Below, one piece after another: positions 1-13,201 of a stretch of DNA of 64,000 nt. The number at the start of each line of letters is the position of its first letter. Within the stretch, counting starts at the first letter, position 1. The DNA is taken from the NCBI RefSeq assembly GCF_031755915.1, contig NC_083379.1, forward strand, positions 18,089,501 to 18,153,500, written 5' to 3'. This stretch comes from Ziziphus jujuba (Eukaryota; Streptophyta; Magnoliopsida; Rosales; Rhamnaceae). The notes under the pieces were generated by a model. It made no database searches. It had not been told where the DNA came from and saw only the letters and a program-made list of their open reading frames with translations. The translations under genes were made by a program, and so were the position numbers.

Positions 1-3000
1 ATCCTCTCATCATTTATGGGTTCATCTTTCATTTCGCATTCTAACCCACAAATAAACAAGAGTGTTATAGTATCAATATTGCTCGAGTTATAAAAATGTA
101 TACTAAATTTATTTATCAAATAATGTGACAGATAATATAATAATTTTTAATTGGTTGTTTTTTTTAATTCACTTATACATTTAAAGGTTCATTTTTATAT
201 ATTTTGGTTATGTAAATATATCAATTAACGATATTTTAATAAGTGTCATTTAATAAATAAATTTGATAAATATTTTGGTACCTATAACAGTACTATTAAA
301 GTATATAACGCAATCCAGCCCACTACATTTAGGTTTGAGGTTTTGAGAACAGTGGCATCAATTTGTGTTTTGGATCTTACCATTTGTCATCAATGGTAAT
401 TACAACAAACTTATGTGGTGAATTTTAATTAGAATATTTAATTTTATTATTTTTTATCCTACAAAATCCAAAAGCAAACCATTTAATATTAACGATTTAA
501 ATTGTTTTTTGGTATATAATTCTACTAGTGATCGTCTAACAATGATGTCCTATAGCATATTTCCTATGCTTTAATACTAAGCTCATGTTTATAGAAATGT
601 AAATAAGCTGAATCGAGTTGAGTATTAGCATTCTCAAGCTCATCTCATATAAATTTAAGAGTACTCAAGCACAAAATTTTTTTAAATTAGTTGTTTAAGC
701 TCAGCTCAGCACATTTATGATAAGCTCGAGTTCACCTTGGCTCGACTCGTTATATTATAATAATTTCAAAACTTGAATATTTGTTTTTTTAAAATAAAAA
801 TTTTAACAGTAATAATTAATAAACTCCATCTATTCTATTAATTTAAATTTAAAATTATTTAATTTTAAAAATTTATAAATTTAAAACATAAAAAATATTG
901 TTTATGCATTATATACATATTCAATGTGGTTAAATTCATATTATAATTTTTATTTACATACACATAAATGATAAATTTGAACTATTTATGAAGTACTCAT
1001 GAGCTTAATTTATCGCTTAAGATCAGCATGTGAACTTCATTTTCATTCAAGCTCGGCTCGTTTTTACAAATTGAGCTCGATCAAGCTAAAATTAAGACAA
1101 TCACAAACTACTCGAGTTTATTTAGAGCCTTACATGCGTATCATCCTAGAAGTTTATGACTTTCTACCTTTATAGATACATCAGCCAAATGCATCCCTTT
1201 TATTTTAAAAAATTGTAGAAGCACCTCCTCATATAAAAATTATATATCCATGTATATAAATTTTATTACAATATCATCCCTTTTTGTACATGTATATCTA
1301 TGGTTTTGAATTTTTCACCTATAAATTGTCATATTTCGTATAAACAATATTAATTAAGTTGTTACTGACATTTGTACACTTCATACATTTTAATTTACAT
1401 GCACTCAAAAAGGTTATGTACGTACAACGGGGTAATACTGCGAAATAAAAAAAGAGTATGTGAACCTATAATCCATTTCCAGGCCCAAATATTAGTAATT
1501 TCACCCAACTTAATGGTCAAGTCCAGTCCATTTGTAATTTGACCCAACTCAATGTTGCCTGATGTTTTACTTTTAATTTTAAATCTGTATTTTTTTTTTC
1601 CCTCTCGGCTGGATTCATCAATTTGGAATTTGGGATTGATGAATACCCTAAAACTGTTAGCTTATTTTTAATCAAATTAAATAAGTACTTACATGTAATC
1701 AAAAGAAAAAAAAAAATACAAAACAAAAGAAAAGCAGCTGCTTACATTAGTCATTGTTAGCTTACAAGTTGTGCTTTTCGGAGCCCCTTTCGAAGTTCCA
1801 ATAATCAATATTTTTCCATTTACCCAATATTTCTGATGAACAAATTATATATATTGTGTCATATATACCAATATTAAGTAAGAAATATATTTCTAATATA
1901 AGGTAAAACAATATTAATATGTCAAGGGTTTTATTTTAATTAAGTAAATAATAATCTTTATCAATTATTACTTATCCAATAGAAGATGGAAATTATGTTT
2001 TCATAAATCAAAACTATATACATATATAATTAATTTATCATGGAAACATGATGATGCGAATAAATAAAAAAGGTCCAATTGATTAACTCATTTGATTTTA
2101 CATGATAATCCTTTAAAAATTTATTTTTTAATATTAAAAATCTAATTTAAGGAAGTGAATGTTTGAGCATAGACATTTAGATATCCATTATGTCTCTCAA
2201 AATAAACTTGAATTTATTTTTAGAAGAACATTTATCTATGTGTATATAAATATTTTTTTGAGCCACTATACATATTATATACATAATATGCTTTGAAAAT
2301 TTAAACATATTTACTTAGCCATCATTTGGTAACAAGTTAGTTTTTAGTATATTTATTTTATTTTTATTATATGTGATTTGTTTATTTTAAATTTTTGTAT
2401 ATATATATTTAAGGATAATGAAAATTATTAAACATTTCAAATACCTATAAAGTTTTTTTTTTTAATAACAATAAATTTAATGGGAAGAAATATCAAATTG
2501 AAAATCATTTCAAAACATTTTAATTTGGTGTTTACTCTTTTTTTTCATTTAAATTTGTAGATAATTGATATGATTAACAAAGTATAACTAAATGATACAA
2601 TAATTAGGCTTCAATGAGGATATTGTCAATTTTTTAAATTAAGGCTATATTAGCAGAATCATTTAAAACTTCTAATTTGATAAATGATAATATATCATGT
2701 CAAATCCAAGGTTTCTACATGATTGAACCCACCTAAAAGTATCCTTATTGTAATTTTATTGTACATTACAAACCCATATGATTATAAATTGAAATTTGAA
2801 AAAAATATACAAATATATATATATATAGTTTTGATGAAATTTGAAAAAAATATACAAATATACAAATATATAAATATATATATATATATATCCTAATTTT
2901 ATAAAGTCAGGATATAATTCAAATCAACTAAGAATAGATCATTTTCACTTTAGCCTAATTTTTTTTCATTGTATCCTTACTTTATAAAATCATGATATCT

Positions 3001-4140
3001 TGACTAGATAATTATTGTATATATATATATATATAGTTAGACTCAAATAGTTTCGATATGTTTCACTTTATCTAAATAAGATATTAGCATGTCACTAAAT
3101 TCATATTTAATTACTTTTTAAATTTAAAATTGTAATCCTTTATAGATGTTGGTTTAATAAAGTAAAGTAGACATTATTTAAGACTGATTATACATATAAA
3201 CATAATAATTATCTAACCAAGATATCATAATTTTATAAAATTAGGATATAATGTATATAAGTCAAAATAAAGTACAAATGATCATTTTGCCTAATTGATT
3301 TTAAATGCAAAAAAAAAAAAAAAAAAAACTATTTTCATCATAGCTTAATGATCATTAATAAACTTATTTATCAAATGACAATTTAAATAGCTATCATTCA
3401 ATAATTCATTTTTAAAATTTTAAAATAAAAAATTAAATATAAAGATAGAATACTTTTGAAAAGAATAGATTTTTGGAGAATAGCTTAAGCTCCAAAAAAA
3501 TAAATAATAGCAAAGATCCAATTTCATAAATGATAATAATTCACGCTTTAATTCAACAAAACAACATGAATAAATATGTTGTATAACTATAATCCTTCAA
3601 AAAAAAAAACAAAAAGGTAAAATCTTAACTGAGCTAAAATTTATCAACAAACTAATATTACCAAACACTAATGGTAAATAAAAGTAACATAAAACTTTTG
3701 ATAGAAACACCTAAAAATCTACTAACCTAATAATCTAAAAAATCAAATAATAAATATTTGAGATGATAACATAAGACAAATTTACATTTTGAATTGAGAA
3801 ACTACACTCAATTAACCATAAAAAAAAAAATTAAAAACGAAAAACCATGTTACTAAAAGATTATTTATAATTATTTATTTTCATCTAGATGAAGGACTTA
3901 AACTCAATGTTTTTTGATAAATAATTTAAACTCAGTGTTGTTGTTTGAGAACACAATCACGACGGATGGAATTACAAGACATTTTTGTTGTCTTTTGTTA
4001 AAGCATGGAAATTTAAAATATCAAGAGTAGACAAATTAAAGTAATGCATGTGAAAAGAAAAAAGAAGATTAGATAAAATAAAATATTAGAAGCCTTAGAT
4101 GACAGGTGGCAATTTCGGCTGTGTCGTTTTACATTTGTAG
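1..4140. other. AT-rich intergenic DNA
   Basis: No convincing coding exon was seen. The stretch is AT-rich with poly-A/T runs and short (AT)n tracts. About 575-1135 is unusually rich in AAGCTC/GAGCTC words in both orientations, a pattern common in degenerate plant DNA transposons, but I could not define its ends. A small inverted repeat at 2967-3253 is listed separately. Confidence 0.6.
2967..3253. repeat. MITE-like inverted repeat
   Basis: A left arm of about 52 bp (2967-3018) pairs with the reverse complement of 3202-3253, with only a handful of mismatches, around a 183-bp AT-rich loop. The arms share the core ATGATATCTTG on one side and its complement on the other. This fits a small foldback or MITE-like element. 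No target duplication was identified and the family is unknown. Confidence 0.5.
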
Positions 4141-4372
4141 GAAAGAAGTTTGGAAATTTTCCAGAAGATACTCCAATCTTCGTTTCTTATAGATTCTTGT
4201 ATTATTCTAAAATCAGAATACGCGGAGACACTGGAAAACCAAATAACAAAAATATTTCCGCTTAAAGGAAATTGGAAGACATTTTTTATCCTACGATTTC
4301 CGCTTCTTCGTTGCTTTTTCATTTTACCCAACCCTGTTCAGAATTCGGATCATCGTTTCATTGTGAACAAGC
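4140..4372 (+). promoter_or_regulatory. HSA32 proximal promoter / 5'UTR with heat-shock-element-like site
   Basis: TTCCAGAA at 4159-4166 is a perfect TTCnnGAA inverted pair of heat-shock-factor half sites. A further GAA lies just upstream with one base too many of spacing. The site is about 207 bp before the HSA32 start codon. HSA32 is known as a heat-induced gene, so HSF control is plausible, but this remains an inference. No clear TATA box was found. Confidence 0.4.
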
Positions 4373-7214
4373 ATGTCTGCGTACAGATGGAAGAATTTCG
4401 ACGAAGAAGAAGACCGACCCGAAAAGCCTCGCAGGTACGGAGTCACGGAGATGAGAGGCCCAAACTACAACCTCCTCAGCCAGAATGTTCTCCAGGTACT
4501 CCGTTTCTGTAATTTATATTACTAATTACCATTTTGAGATTCGATATTTAATAAGCTAGTAATTAGTGACCCTTTACATGTCAAGCTCAGTTTTAATTGC
4601 TTTGCATAATTATGCGGAGTTGGGTTTGGGAAATTGCTGATAAAGTCGCAAATTTCCCAATTCTTCTTTGATGAATGCCATTTAATTTCAACACCAGGGA
4701 GTTTCCGAGTTCCCACCATTATTAGTAGTCGGGTTTTTCGTTAATCTATCATGACCTAGTGAATTTGAAGAATTGGGTTTTGGGAGGTGGATCAATGTTT
4801 AGTTGTGTGGGGAAATAATGGTTTTGTGTGCAGGATATATTCGAGTCCATGGGGCAGTTTGTGGATGGGTTGAAGTTCTCTGGAGGGTCTCATAGCTTGA
4901 TGCCAACGTCGTTTGTCAAACAAGTGATTGACATGGCTCACAAGCATGACGTTTATGTCAGTACCGGTGATTGGGCTGAGCATGTTCTTCACAAAGGTCC
5001 ATCGGCTTTCAATCAATATCTGGATGTGAGGCCTTTATGAAGGATTTTCATGTTACAAGTTTAACTTTGATATCATCATTGCTAGAGGTCGTTTCTAATT
5101 GTCATGGCATTTGGCGTGTTAATGTGATCTCATTTAGGAGTGCAAGCAGTTGGGATTCGACACGGTCGAGGTGAATGTGGGATCGCTGGAAGTCCCCGAA
5201 GAAACGCTCTTGAGATTCGTGCGTCTAGTTAAGAGAGGTGGTATGAAAGCGAAGCCTCAGTTTTCTGTGAAGTTTAAGGAGTCTGATCTTCCAGTTGGGG
5301 GTGACAGAGCATTTGGAGCTTATATTGTTCCAAGGCCTCCATCATCTGGTATGACTAAATATCTCCCAAAGAATTTATTCTGACCTTTCTTTTTAGTTTT
5401 CTTCAATCTCAACAATATGGTCTGTAGAGAGGAGGGATAACTGTGCATAAAAATTAATGACAGAGTAATTAGGCTATCTTCCAGGAATGCTATATGGTTT
5501 GGACCACTCACTGGTGTAATTGGTGAACTAAGAATGATTATTTTCCTTATCTCTAGCATTAGTTTTTCATTAGTAGTTTTTCAGTAAAAATAAACATGAA
5601 GTCCTGGCATCAAATAAACATAGTTGAATTGAGGTCAGAAGATGTGAAAATAAGTTTTGGTGTCCATGCAGGGTTAACAGGAGTGGCATGCATTTTGGGG
5701 GTAAGGGATAAGGTTAAGCCTAACTTTTGGTCAATTGTGGTGACTGTAACAGAGAATGAATGGCTTTTTATATGTGTGTCAACAAAGCAAATTTTCAAGC
5801 GCTAGCTTCTCTTTGATTTCTTTGTTGTTAGATATCAAATCTATATGGCAACCGTTTTACAAACAATTGAGCAGGGCATGCTATAACTTAAAGCAAAAAG
5901 AAGTCAAGAATCTACTTCTGAAAGGGTGAATGCGAAAGACAGCCTAATTTGCTAAATATATAACTCCTTTTCATTGATTTGTACAACATTTTAAGCATTA
6001 GTATCCTATTCACTTTGAGATATAGACTGGAAGATTCCTTATTATTGTGCAAAGGTGATCAGACGCAAATAAAAATAAAAAACACTAATGCATGTTACCT
6101 GAATAAGGAAGTTGCAAATTTGCAAAATGTAGAAGGGCATTATGACTAACAGAAGAAATTTTAAGGACTTTCACAGTAGCCACTAAAATCATACAGTATC
6201 CAAAAAAGAAAATAAGAACCTATCTTTAGCTTGTAATGTTCAGCCAAAAGTGTTTACAACTTCAGATAATTGAGCTCCAAGATAGTCCAAAGTTCTGAAA
6301 TCATGTTCTGAAAGTGATAGCTGTTATATCTCATATCTGTTATAATAATCTTCTTAAAACTGCTTCATTGGCATTAATTATCATCCCCTCCATATGCACC
6401 TTGATACTTTGTCTAACTTTAGTTGGTAGCAATAACTTTGGTTGGTAACAATTTTAATTAATAAATTGACCTTTCAAGAAGTATGTTTGTTTTGGTATTA
6501 GCATTGTTTGTTTAATTTGGGCTAATGTTTTTCCTTTCTCTGAAATTTAGACTTGCATTTGTAAAATCTTGTGGTTGCTGGTTAGTAGGTAGGTTAGGCG
6601 GAAAACAAACTTTAACATGAAAGATGTTCTGGATTTGGGAATGAGGTCTCCAACACAATTTTTGCGTTTTGGCACTTCCTGAGAACTGTTATTGCATTCA
6701 TCCTACATGCATTTAATGTGTTTACATTATTAACTTATTGATGACTGGATCATGTGAATGGATTCTAAAATTTGTATTTGTTTCCATAGAATTAGTGGAA
6801 GATGTTGATCTTTTAATCCGAAGGGCTGAAAGATGCTTGGAAGCTGGGGCAGACATGATAATGATTGATGCTGATGATCTCTGCAAACATGCTGATTCTG
6901 TACGAGCAGACATAATTGCTAAAGTCATTGGGCGGCTTGGTCTTGAGAGGACCATGTTTGAAGCATCAAATCCCAGGACCTCTGAGTGGTTCATCAAACA
7001 TTATGGTCCAAAGGTATGTTTATCTTCTACTCATTTTTTTCTTCATTATTGCGTGAGTGTCTTCAATTTCATGTTTTTCCTTCTCATTTGCCTATATGGC
7101 TAGGTTAATCTCTTTGTGGATCATTCTCATGTGATGGACCTCGAGTGCCTCCGTGGACGCAATTTGGGCAAAAATCATAAATCTGTACTTGGTTCCTCTA
7201 ACTTTTTGTTCTGA
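4373..7214 (+). CDS. HSA32: HSA32, heat-stress-associated 32 kDa protein (phosphosulfolactate synthase-related)
   Basis: Five exons join in frame: 4373-4495, 4834-5025, 5138-5348, 6790-7013 and 7104-7214 (861 nt, 286 aa, the family's usual length). All introns are GT..AG; intron 3 is long (about 1.44 kb). The product starts MSAYRWKNFDEEEDRPEKPR and carries the ComA/phosphosulfolactate-synthase TIM-barrel segments: FVDGLKFSGGSHSLMP (residues about 50-65), VDVYVSTGDW-like strand, LGFDTVEVNVGSLEVP (exon 3), GADMIMIDADD (exon 4) and FEASNPRTSEWFIKHYGPKV at the exon 4/5 join. It ends GSSNFLF. In Arabidopsis HSA32 is a heat-induced protein needed for long-term acquired thermotolerance. Archaeal relatives make phosphosulfolactate, but an enzymatic role in plants is not established. 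The start codon is the first ATG of the reading frame that gives the conserved N-terminus. No frameshift or stop interrupts it. Confidence 0.95.
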
Positions 7215-8600
7215 TCAGCTGGTTGCTACTTTTAAGTCAAGGACCAAAAAAAAAAAAAAAAATTGTTTTTATGTAGACATTTCTATTACTTGTTGGAGCT
7301 GATTGTGTTGTATGTGTTGTTGCTGATACATAACACATGTTCAGTAAAATCCATGTGTGTAAAGAGAGTGAAGTTTGGCAGTCATTGAGCAAAGCTCATT
7401 ACAGATCTTGTGCGAATGAGGTGTGTGTATAACAACTATCGGTATGTGCCTGCGTTCATGAAGCTCCTAGTTTACCAAGTTTCTCTGTATTAAAGTCTAT
7501 AAATCTGGAGCTATAGCATTTTATGCTTTCTTCCAGATATTCTTTATTTGGCAAGCATTGCAATTTGATAAGCGTTATTTTGGAGCCACTACATGCTAAG
7601 ATGACACAATTCAAACTATGGTAATACGTAAAAGATTAATTAGACAATATTATGACTTTCAAAATTCAAAAATAAATAAAAACTAAAAATGCGATGGGTT
7701 ATTGTGTGATTTTCAAAAGTATGTGGCTAGATGCGCAAGAAGAATAGAACAGGGAATTGATGGCATTTTTGTAATTTATCGTATAACTAATTGTCTTTCC
7801 AATTTAGTATCAATATTGAATTTTCTTTTTCTAAATTAGATAGTAGTGAAAAGTTAAAACTACATGCCTATTACGAATTTATTGCAAATGAAAATTACCA
7901 AAGAAACTTGAAATTACAATTAGATGTCCAATTTTACAAATTTGATCATTTACAATGGAAATTTCAGGAATATAAATTATTTTCATTAATTTTCTTCTAT
8001 TCAAGACAGTTGTAGTAAATTATTCTTCAATTTTGATAAATATCTAACAATATAGAAATAAATGTAAAACAATTTTAAAAATATATAAATATTTTTGTCA
8101 AATTTTAAAAATTATTTTGATAATCATTATTATAATGAAAACGTACAATGGGATAATTATTAATCTCATCCTCTCTTCTAGATATAGTTAAATTAATTAG
8201 TACATATATATCAACATGAATATTTTATTCTGATCCAAATTCCTAAATTTTGTTATTAGGCTACTACATTTGCCATGGCATACCAACTGCAGGATAGAAA
8301 GGTGAGTATATAGCATTTCAAATTTGGAAGTTGTATATTATTAGAAAAATTGGCAAAATGTTCAAAGTTGTATGTTATTAGAAAAACTGGCAAAATGTTC
8401 ATTCTTCGATAAAATTGGTAAGTGTGGCCAGTCAGTTGGATAGAAATAACTCTCAGCCTGCGGACGAACTCAGGAAATCTGGCTTACCTTGATTGCCTTG
8501 CTCTTAATAAAGCACAATTTGACTATTAAAAGGAAAATGACATAACAAAGAAAAGAAAAAAATAAAATAAAATAAAATAAAAGGAGAGGAAGACAGATAA
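7215..8600. other. Intergenic region, HSA32 to PARP-like gene
   Basis: No gene was seen. It contains the HSA32 3' end and AT-rich DNA. A 40-odd-bp direct duplication around 8325-8400 shares the phrase GGCAAAATGTTCA. A purine-rich (AAAAT)n tract at 8548-8580 lies just before the next start codon. Confidence 0.55.
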
Positions 8601-10322
8601 ATGTCTGCTATTTGGTTTGCTCTCAAAAAATCACTACTCTGCAAACCTCAGCTGTCTGATGTATATGATCCAAACCTCAGTGGTAATCTTCACAACGTTG
8701 ATTCTGCAAGTTCAATAGCAGAGAGGTCTACTTGCAGCAGATGCATATCGAATTCTAAATATGTCATTTGGCGAAGCAAGAGACACATTGAGAACCCATC
8801 TCGTTGCAGTGCAAAAATCACGCCAAAAAGCTGTGTAATGAAGGCCCAGAAAAGCAACACTGAAGGCAATCAAGTGCCTTCGAACATTTCCGGTGCCGGA
8901 GCTTCAGAACCTGAAGGTTATCAAATGGTGTCCAGCTCTTTTGAATTCCAAATACCAGCTGAGCTCTTAAGGAAATGGGATGAGCAATATAAAGACTTGG
9001 ATGCTGTTGAAGCAGATCATGTATCTAGACATGCAGGTACAATACTAATTAATTATCTCAATTCCCTCATAATAATTATATTATGTCCTTGTTCTTGTGC
9101 CTTCTCTTCTCTCTCTTTCTGGCACATTTATTTTAAATATTTTACTGTTATTTTTTTGCACTGATTGGTTTGGATCAATTTCCCAATCTATTTGATTGAA
9201 ATTATTGCACAAATTCTCCGGGAATATGATTAGCATAGATAGGTTTACCTGTGTACTTGGTTTTATTTATTGTCTTATAGGACTAGAAAAAGAGCGTACT
9301 TGTCTGTTTTATATGCTTCTATCTGTTTCTCCATACGACCCACGTTTACCAAAGCCTATATTCATTCCCAGTCAATTTTGAGACACCTTTGAATCCCATT
9401 TTCAACCGCTTTTTGACTATTTTCTCTGAATTTATATTGCCTTCGTAATGGAAGAGGAATAGCGTGTACATTGCTGAAGTATATTGCTTTCTCGTATATA
9501 GGAAGGAATTTACAAAACAAAGATGATAATAATAATAATAACAATAATAATAATAGCTGATTGCTTATTTGACACTGTAACAATTAGGTAGGTCTAATTT
9601 TGTAACAATTAGGCAAGGCTAATTTTCTTCATTTTCAACCTAGAGAAATGGGTCAAATGCCTCATGTTTTGCTTCATGATTGTGCAGTCACCGAGCTAGG
9701 TGAAGAAGACTCGTCGAGGAGGATTGTGGAAATAATATGTCAAACAGGTTGCATTGAGTCTGAGACCAACACTAAAGAACAGAGGATTGAGAGGATTTTG
9801 AAGGTTCAAAACATGCAAAAAATCCTTGATTGGTTTGAAGAATATAGAGAAGTGGTGAAAATGAAAGCTAGAACAGAACCAGATAAAAACCCTCGTTGCC
9901 TGGTTGATGGGAATGAGCTCTTGAGGTTCTATGGCACAACCATATCATGCTCAATCGGCATGAATGGCTCTTATGGTCCATGCACTTCGGATAGCTGCGG
10001 TGCTTGTCGTATTCTAAGAGATGGGTTTTCCACCAATAAGAATTTGCATGGTTGGCTTGGGATTTTTACCTTGTCGACGAGTCAAAATGCTCTAAAATAT
10101 ATTGAACACAATGGAGAAGGCAAATCTCTCAGGAAAGCTTTATTTGTATGCAGAGTAATCGCTGGGAGGGTTCATAGGCCACAGGAAAAAGTTCAAGAAT
10201 TTACTGGTTCCGAGTTCGAGTCATTGGCTTGGAAATTGGAGCCTCATTCGAACGTTGAAGAACTCTATGTACTAAATCCCAGAGCTCTACTCCCTTGCTT
10301 TATGGTAATTTTCAAACACTGA
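8601..10322 (+). CDS. PARP-like / plant 'C2H2-like zinc finger' family protein
   Basis: Two exons, 8601-9036 and 9688-10322, join in frame across a GT..AG intron (codon split g/tc) to give 356 aa. The join restores a conserved-looking HVSRHAVTELGEEDSSRR stretch. The N-terminal ~110 residues are Ser/Cys-rich and poorly conserved; SSFEFQIPAELLRKWDEQYK follows. The C-terminal half resembles a PARP-like fold: RKIVEII-like helix, DWFEEYREVVKMKA, CLVDGNELLRFYGT, LHGWLGIFTLST, KALFVCRVIAGRVHRPQE, ending EELYVLNPRALLPCFMVIFK. Cysteines 233, 244, 249 and 252 form a C-x10-C-x4-C-x2-C cluster inside the domain. No classical C2H2 finger is visible despite the database name usually given to this family. 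Molecular function is not established; lack of an obvious H-Y-E triad argues against assuming ADP-ribosyltransferase activity. The ATG at 9648 lies in the intron and is not the start. Confidence 0.85.
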
Positions 10323-11921
10323 GACTGCAGATTTTCAAACTACAAATTAGTTAGGAGTTGTGATCTTTTTCTCTGGCTAAAAAAATAAATATTTCAATTT
10401 TTTGCAATCTTTTTCATTGAAATTTATTCAGTGACAAAACAATAAATAAAAATTTGTAGGTAAAATAGTATAAACTAAGCTCCCATTCAAAAGTCCTGTG
10501 GTCATACTCTTTTGGGATCTTTGTGCATCAGAAGTGATAAAGAAAGAACATTTTTTCTTTTTTTGGTAATTTTTTTTTGTTTTTTTTTTGTTTTTGGGGT
10601 ACTACACAAAGTAACAACATGGGACTGTGGATGATATGAGATTTGTATGAGACAAAGTAATTGGGAACTAAAGAGTTCTGTTATCAAGGACATTATAAAC
10701 AGAACAGATGAACCAAAATCCAAAGAAAACAACATGAAAAGCTACGACGAATTGTCATGGGAGTGACCCACTGATCCCATGTGAAAAAGAATATTGACTC
10801 ATGGGACCCTTTTTAGCAAGATTGAGTGACGTTAAAGCCATCCAGCTAAAAAAATGACTGACATCAAAGCCTCCCCACCTAAAAAGTGCTCACATGTGAC
10901 TCACCGTATGTTCAATAGCCACCTAACAAGTGCCACACGTGTGTCTAACTTTGACTTTGTGCTTTTTCCGAATGTACCATGTGCACAGATTTTTTTTTTT
11001 TTTTTTTGGGTTTTGTTTTTGTTTTATTTTTTATTACTATAGGAGTTACAAGTATACTAAGCAGGGCATGAATAGGGGAGGTGACTTGAATACAGAGAGA
11101 TGTTTCACTAATCCTATCATCCAAGTTCGTTTTATTTATTTATTTTTTTGACGCTGGGGTAAAAGGAACTGCGTATCATTATAAAATAAATAATGTTCTT
11201 TAAAAGATGGGGGTCTAGACACGCCTAGTTGTTAAATGTGGCAAAAATAAAATAAAATAAAATAAAAGCCATTAAACATAGCCAAGGCATATAGAAAAGT
11301 GAAATCCCCCTCCAATTTCTATATAATAAAAAAATAATAATAAACAACTTAAAAACTTTAAGGATAAAATATATATATATATATATATATATTTGTATTT
11401 CATTCTTTTATTCTTTTAATTATTAGTTATTTTTCATTTTTTTAGTGTAATAAACTATTATTATTTTATTAATAGTGTATTTATCGTATATATTAAAATT
11501 AACTAATTTTAAATTTCATATCTATATTTTTTATCCTGTATATTTTTTTTTTAATTTATGATGTATTATATGCGCACATACTGAACTATAAATTCACCAA
11601 TTATATATTTTTTGTTTTTTTTTTTTTTTACATTTGTAAATAAATAAAAAGATTAAATACGTATTTATTATTTACATATTTTGTCATTTTGTATTTTATA
11701 AACTATGATAGAGAACAAAAGAAATATAATGGATTCTTTAAATGCCTAAAAGAATAATAAATAGAACTTTATTAATAAAAAGAAATTCAACAAAATTGAA
11801 GAAAATACAATAAATAAAACTTATTATTTTTATTAATTTGTTTGGTTTCCATTTACTTAAAACACTTGGAATATTTATTTATTTATATCGTGTATATATT
11901 TATTTATTTATATCATGTATA

Positions 11922-11961
<40 letters not shown>

Positions 11962-12959
11962 ATAAGAAACGGTTTTCTAAAAAAAAAAAAAAATTGATTT
12001 CAGGGTGAAAAGATGCCTTATTGTTGGAAACCATACAATGTTTTAACACTTTGGATATTTCTGAAGCGTTGAATTTTTTCATAAGTATAATCTTCTTTAT
12101 AAATAATATTGATTTTTATGATTGAGAAAAAAAATTAAAAATACTCGTTTCATTCTTGCCATTCATTTATTTAGCATCTTTAGCATTAAAGAGACAATAT
12201 TACAAAAGTATTTGCTCCTTTTGGGGATATGTAATGTTATTATTCTCATAAGGTAGTTGTTATAGTTTAGGAGATATTTGCATATACAAGATCATTTAGC
12301 AACAGTGTAGGGCAAAAAATGTCTTCCAGATAAAAAATTAAATTTTTGCATCGACTCATAAATAGGTTTTTCCTATAATCTTCTTTTCTTTTCATATTGT
12401 TGGTTGTTTTACATGCTTTGATGACTTATTTGTCGTAGAAACATTTCTTTGAATAACAACATAGTCCTTAAAAAAAAAACATATTCTTACCAAAAATAAA
12501 TAAAAGAAGTCGTCTGTAAATTTATATATATATATACACACACACACACACCAAGATAGTACATGTTTATTTGATATTGTCTTGTAAAATTATTATTTTT
12601 TATTTATTTAAATTTTATTGAATTTTTATAAATTTTTTATGGAATTTATAGAATTATATAATAATTTATCAAAATTTTTAAAATTTAAAATTTATTTAAA
12701 ATTTATTAAATTTTAAATTGAATATACCGTTTAACTTAGGTTGTTTGATTGTTTTGCTAAGAAATATTAAGGACTTTTTTATGGATTTTTTTTTTTTGAA
12801 ATGTTTTTCTGTTTTTTTGATATTTAAGATGATAATTATATGTCTAGTATTTAAAAAATGTTTATTTCATAATAGTCTAATTATTTGGTGGTGTAATAAA
12901 GAAGCATCTATTTGGGAGTTCAGACTAGGCCAAAGAAATGGGATATTGTATAGCTCCAA
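10323..12959. other. Intergenic region with low-complexity tracts
   Basis: No gene was recognised. The region holds poly-T runs, (AT)n tracts (11370-11392 and 11927-11958) and a short (AC)n run near 12535. The segment at 10740-10980 is less AT-rich and holds CACATGTGA and CACACGTGTG palindromes, but no coding exon. Confidence 0.55.
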
Positions 12960-13201
12960 GGTTTGAAGTAGTAGTTGTTGGAAACACTTTCACGTGCTCA
13001 CCTTCTTCCTTCTAATTACAGTAAGATCAAAATTGTACTAAAATCCTCTATTTAATGAACCAACTCTGCCACCAAAAATTAGATAACGATTCCTTTGTTG
13101 GTGTTCCAAGACTTTCAGACTTCAGAACATTGACTTGGAATCATCAACCCCTCGAACTTCACAAAAATCAGAGAAACCAAAAAACCTAGGAATTACCACT
13201 A
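12960..13201 (+). promoter_or_regulatory. ANR proximal promoter and 5'UTR
   Basis: A CACGTG G-box lies at 12991-12996, about 206 bp before the ANR start codon, next to pyrimidine-rich CACC-containing sequence. A TATA-like CTATTTAA lies near 13049. ANR genes are known targets of MYB-bHLH-WD40 complexes, and bHLH factors bind CACGTG/CANNTG, so the placement fits. The TATA and transcription start are guesses. Confidence 0.4.

Noticed and set aside
4150..4512. 120-aa plus-strand open frame and the overlapping minus-strand 78-aa frame
   Set aside because: They overlap the HSA32 5'UTR and first exon in other frames. The HSA32 exon 1 frame starting at 4373 is the one that continues correctly after splicing.
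9648..9687. ATG at 9648 as the start of a separate gene
   Set aside because: An acceptor site at 9687/9688 joins exon 1 in frame and yields the conserved family sequence, so these bases are intron.
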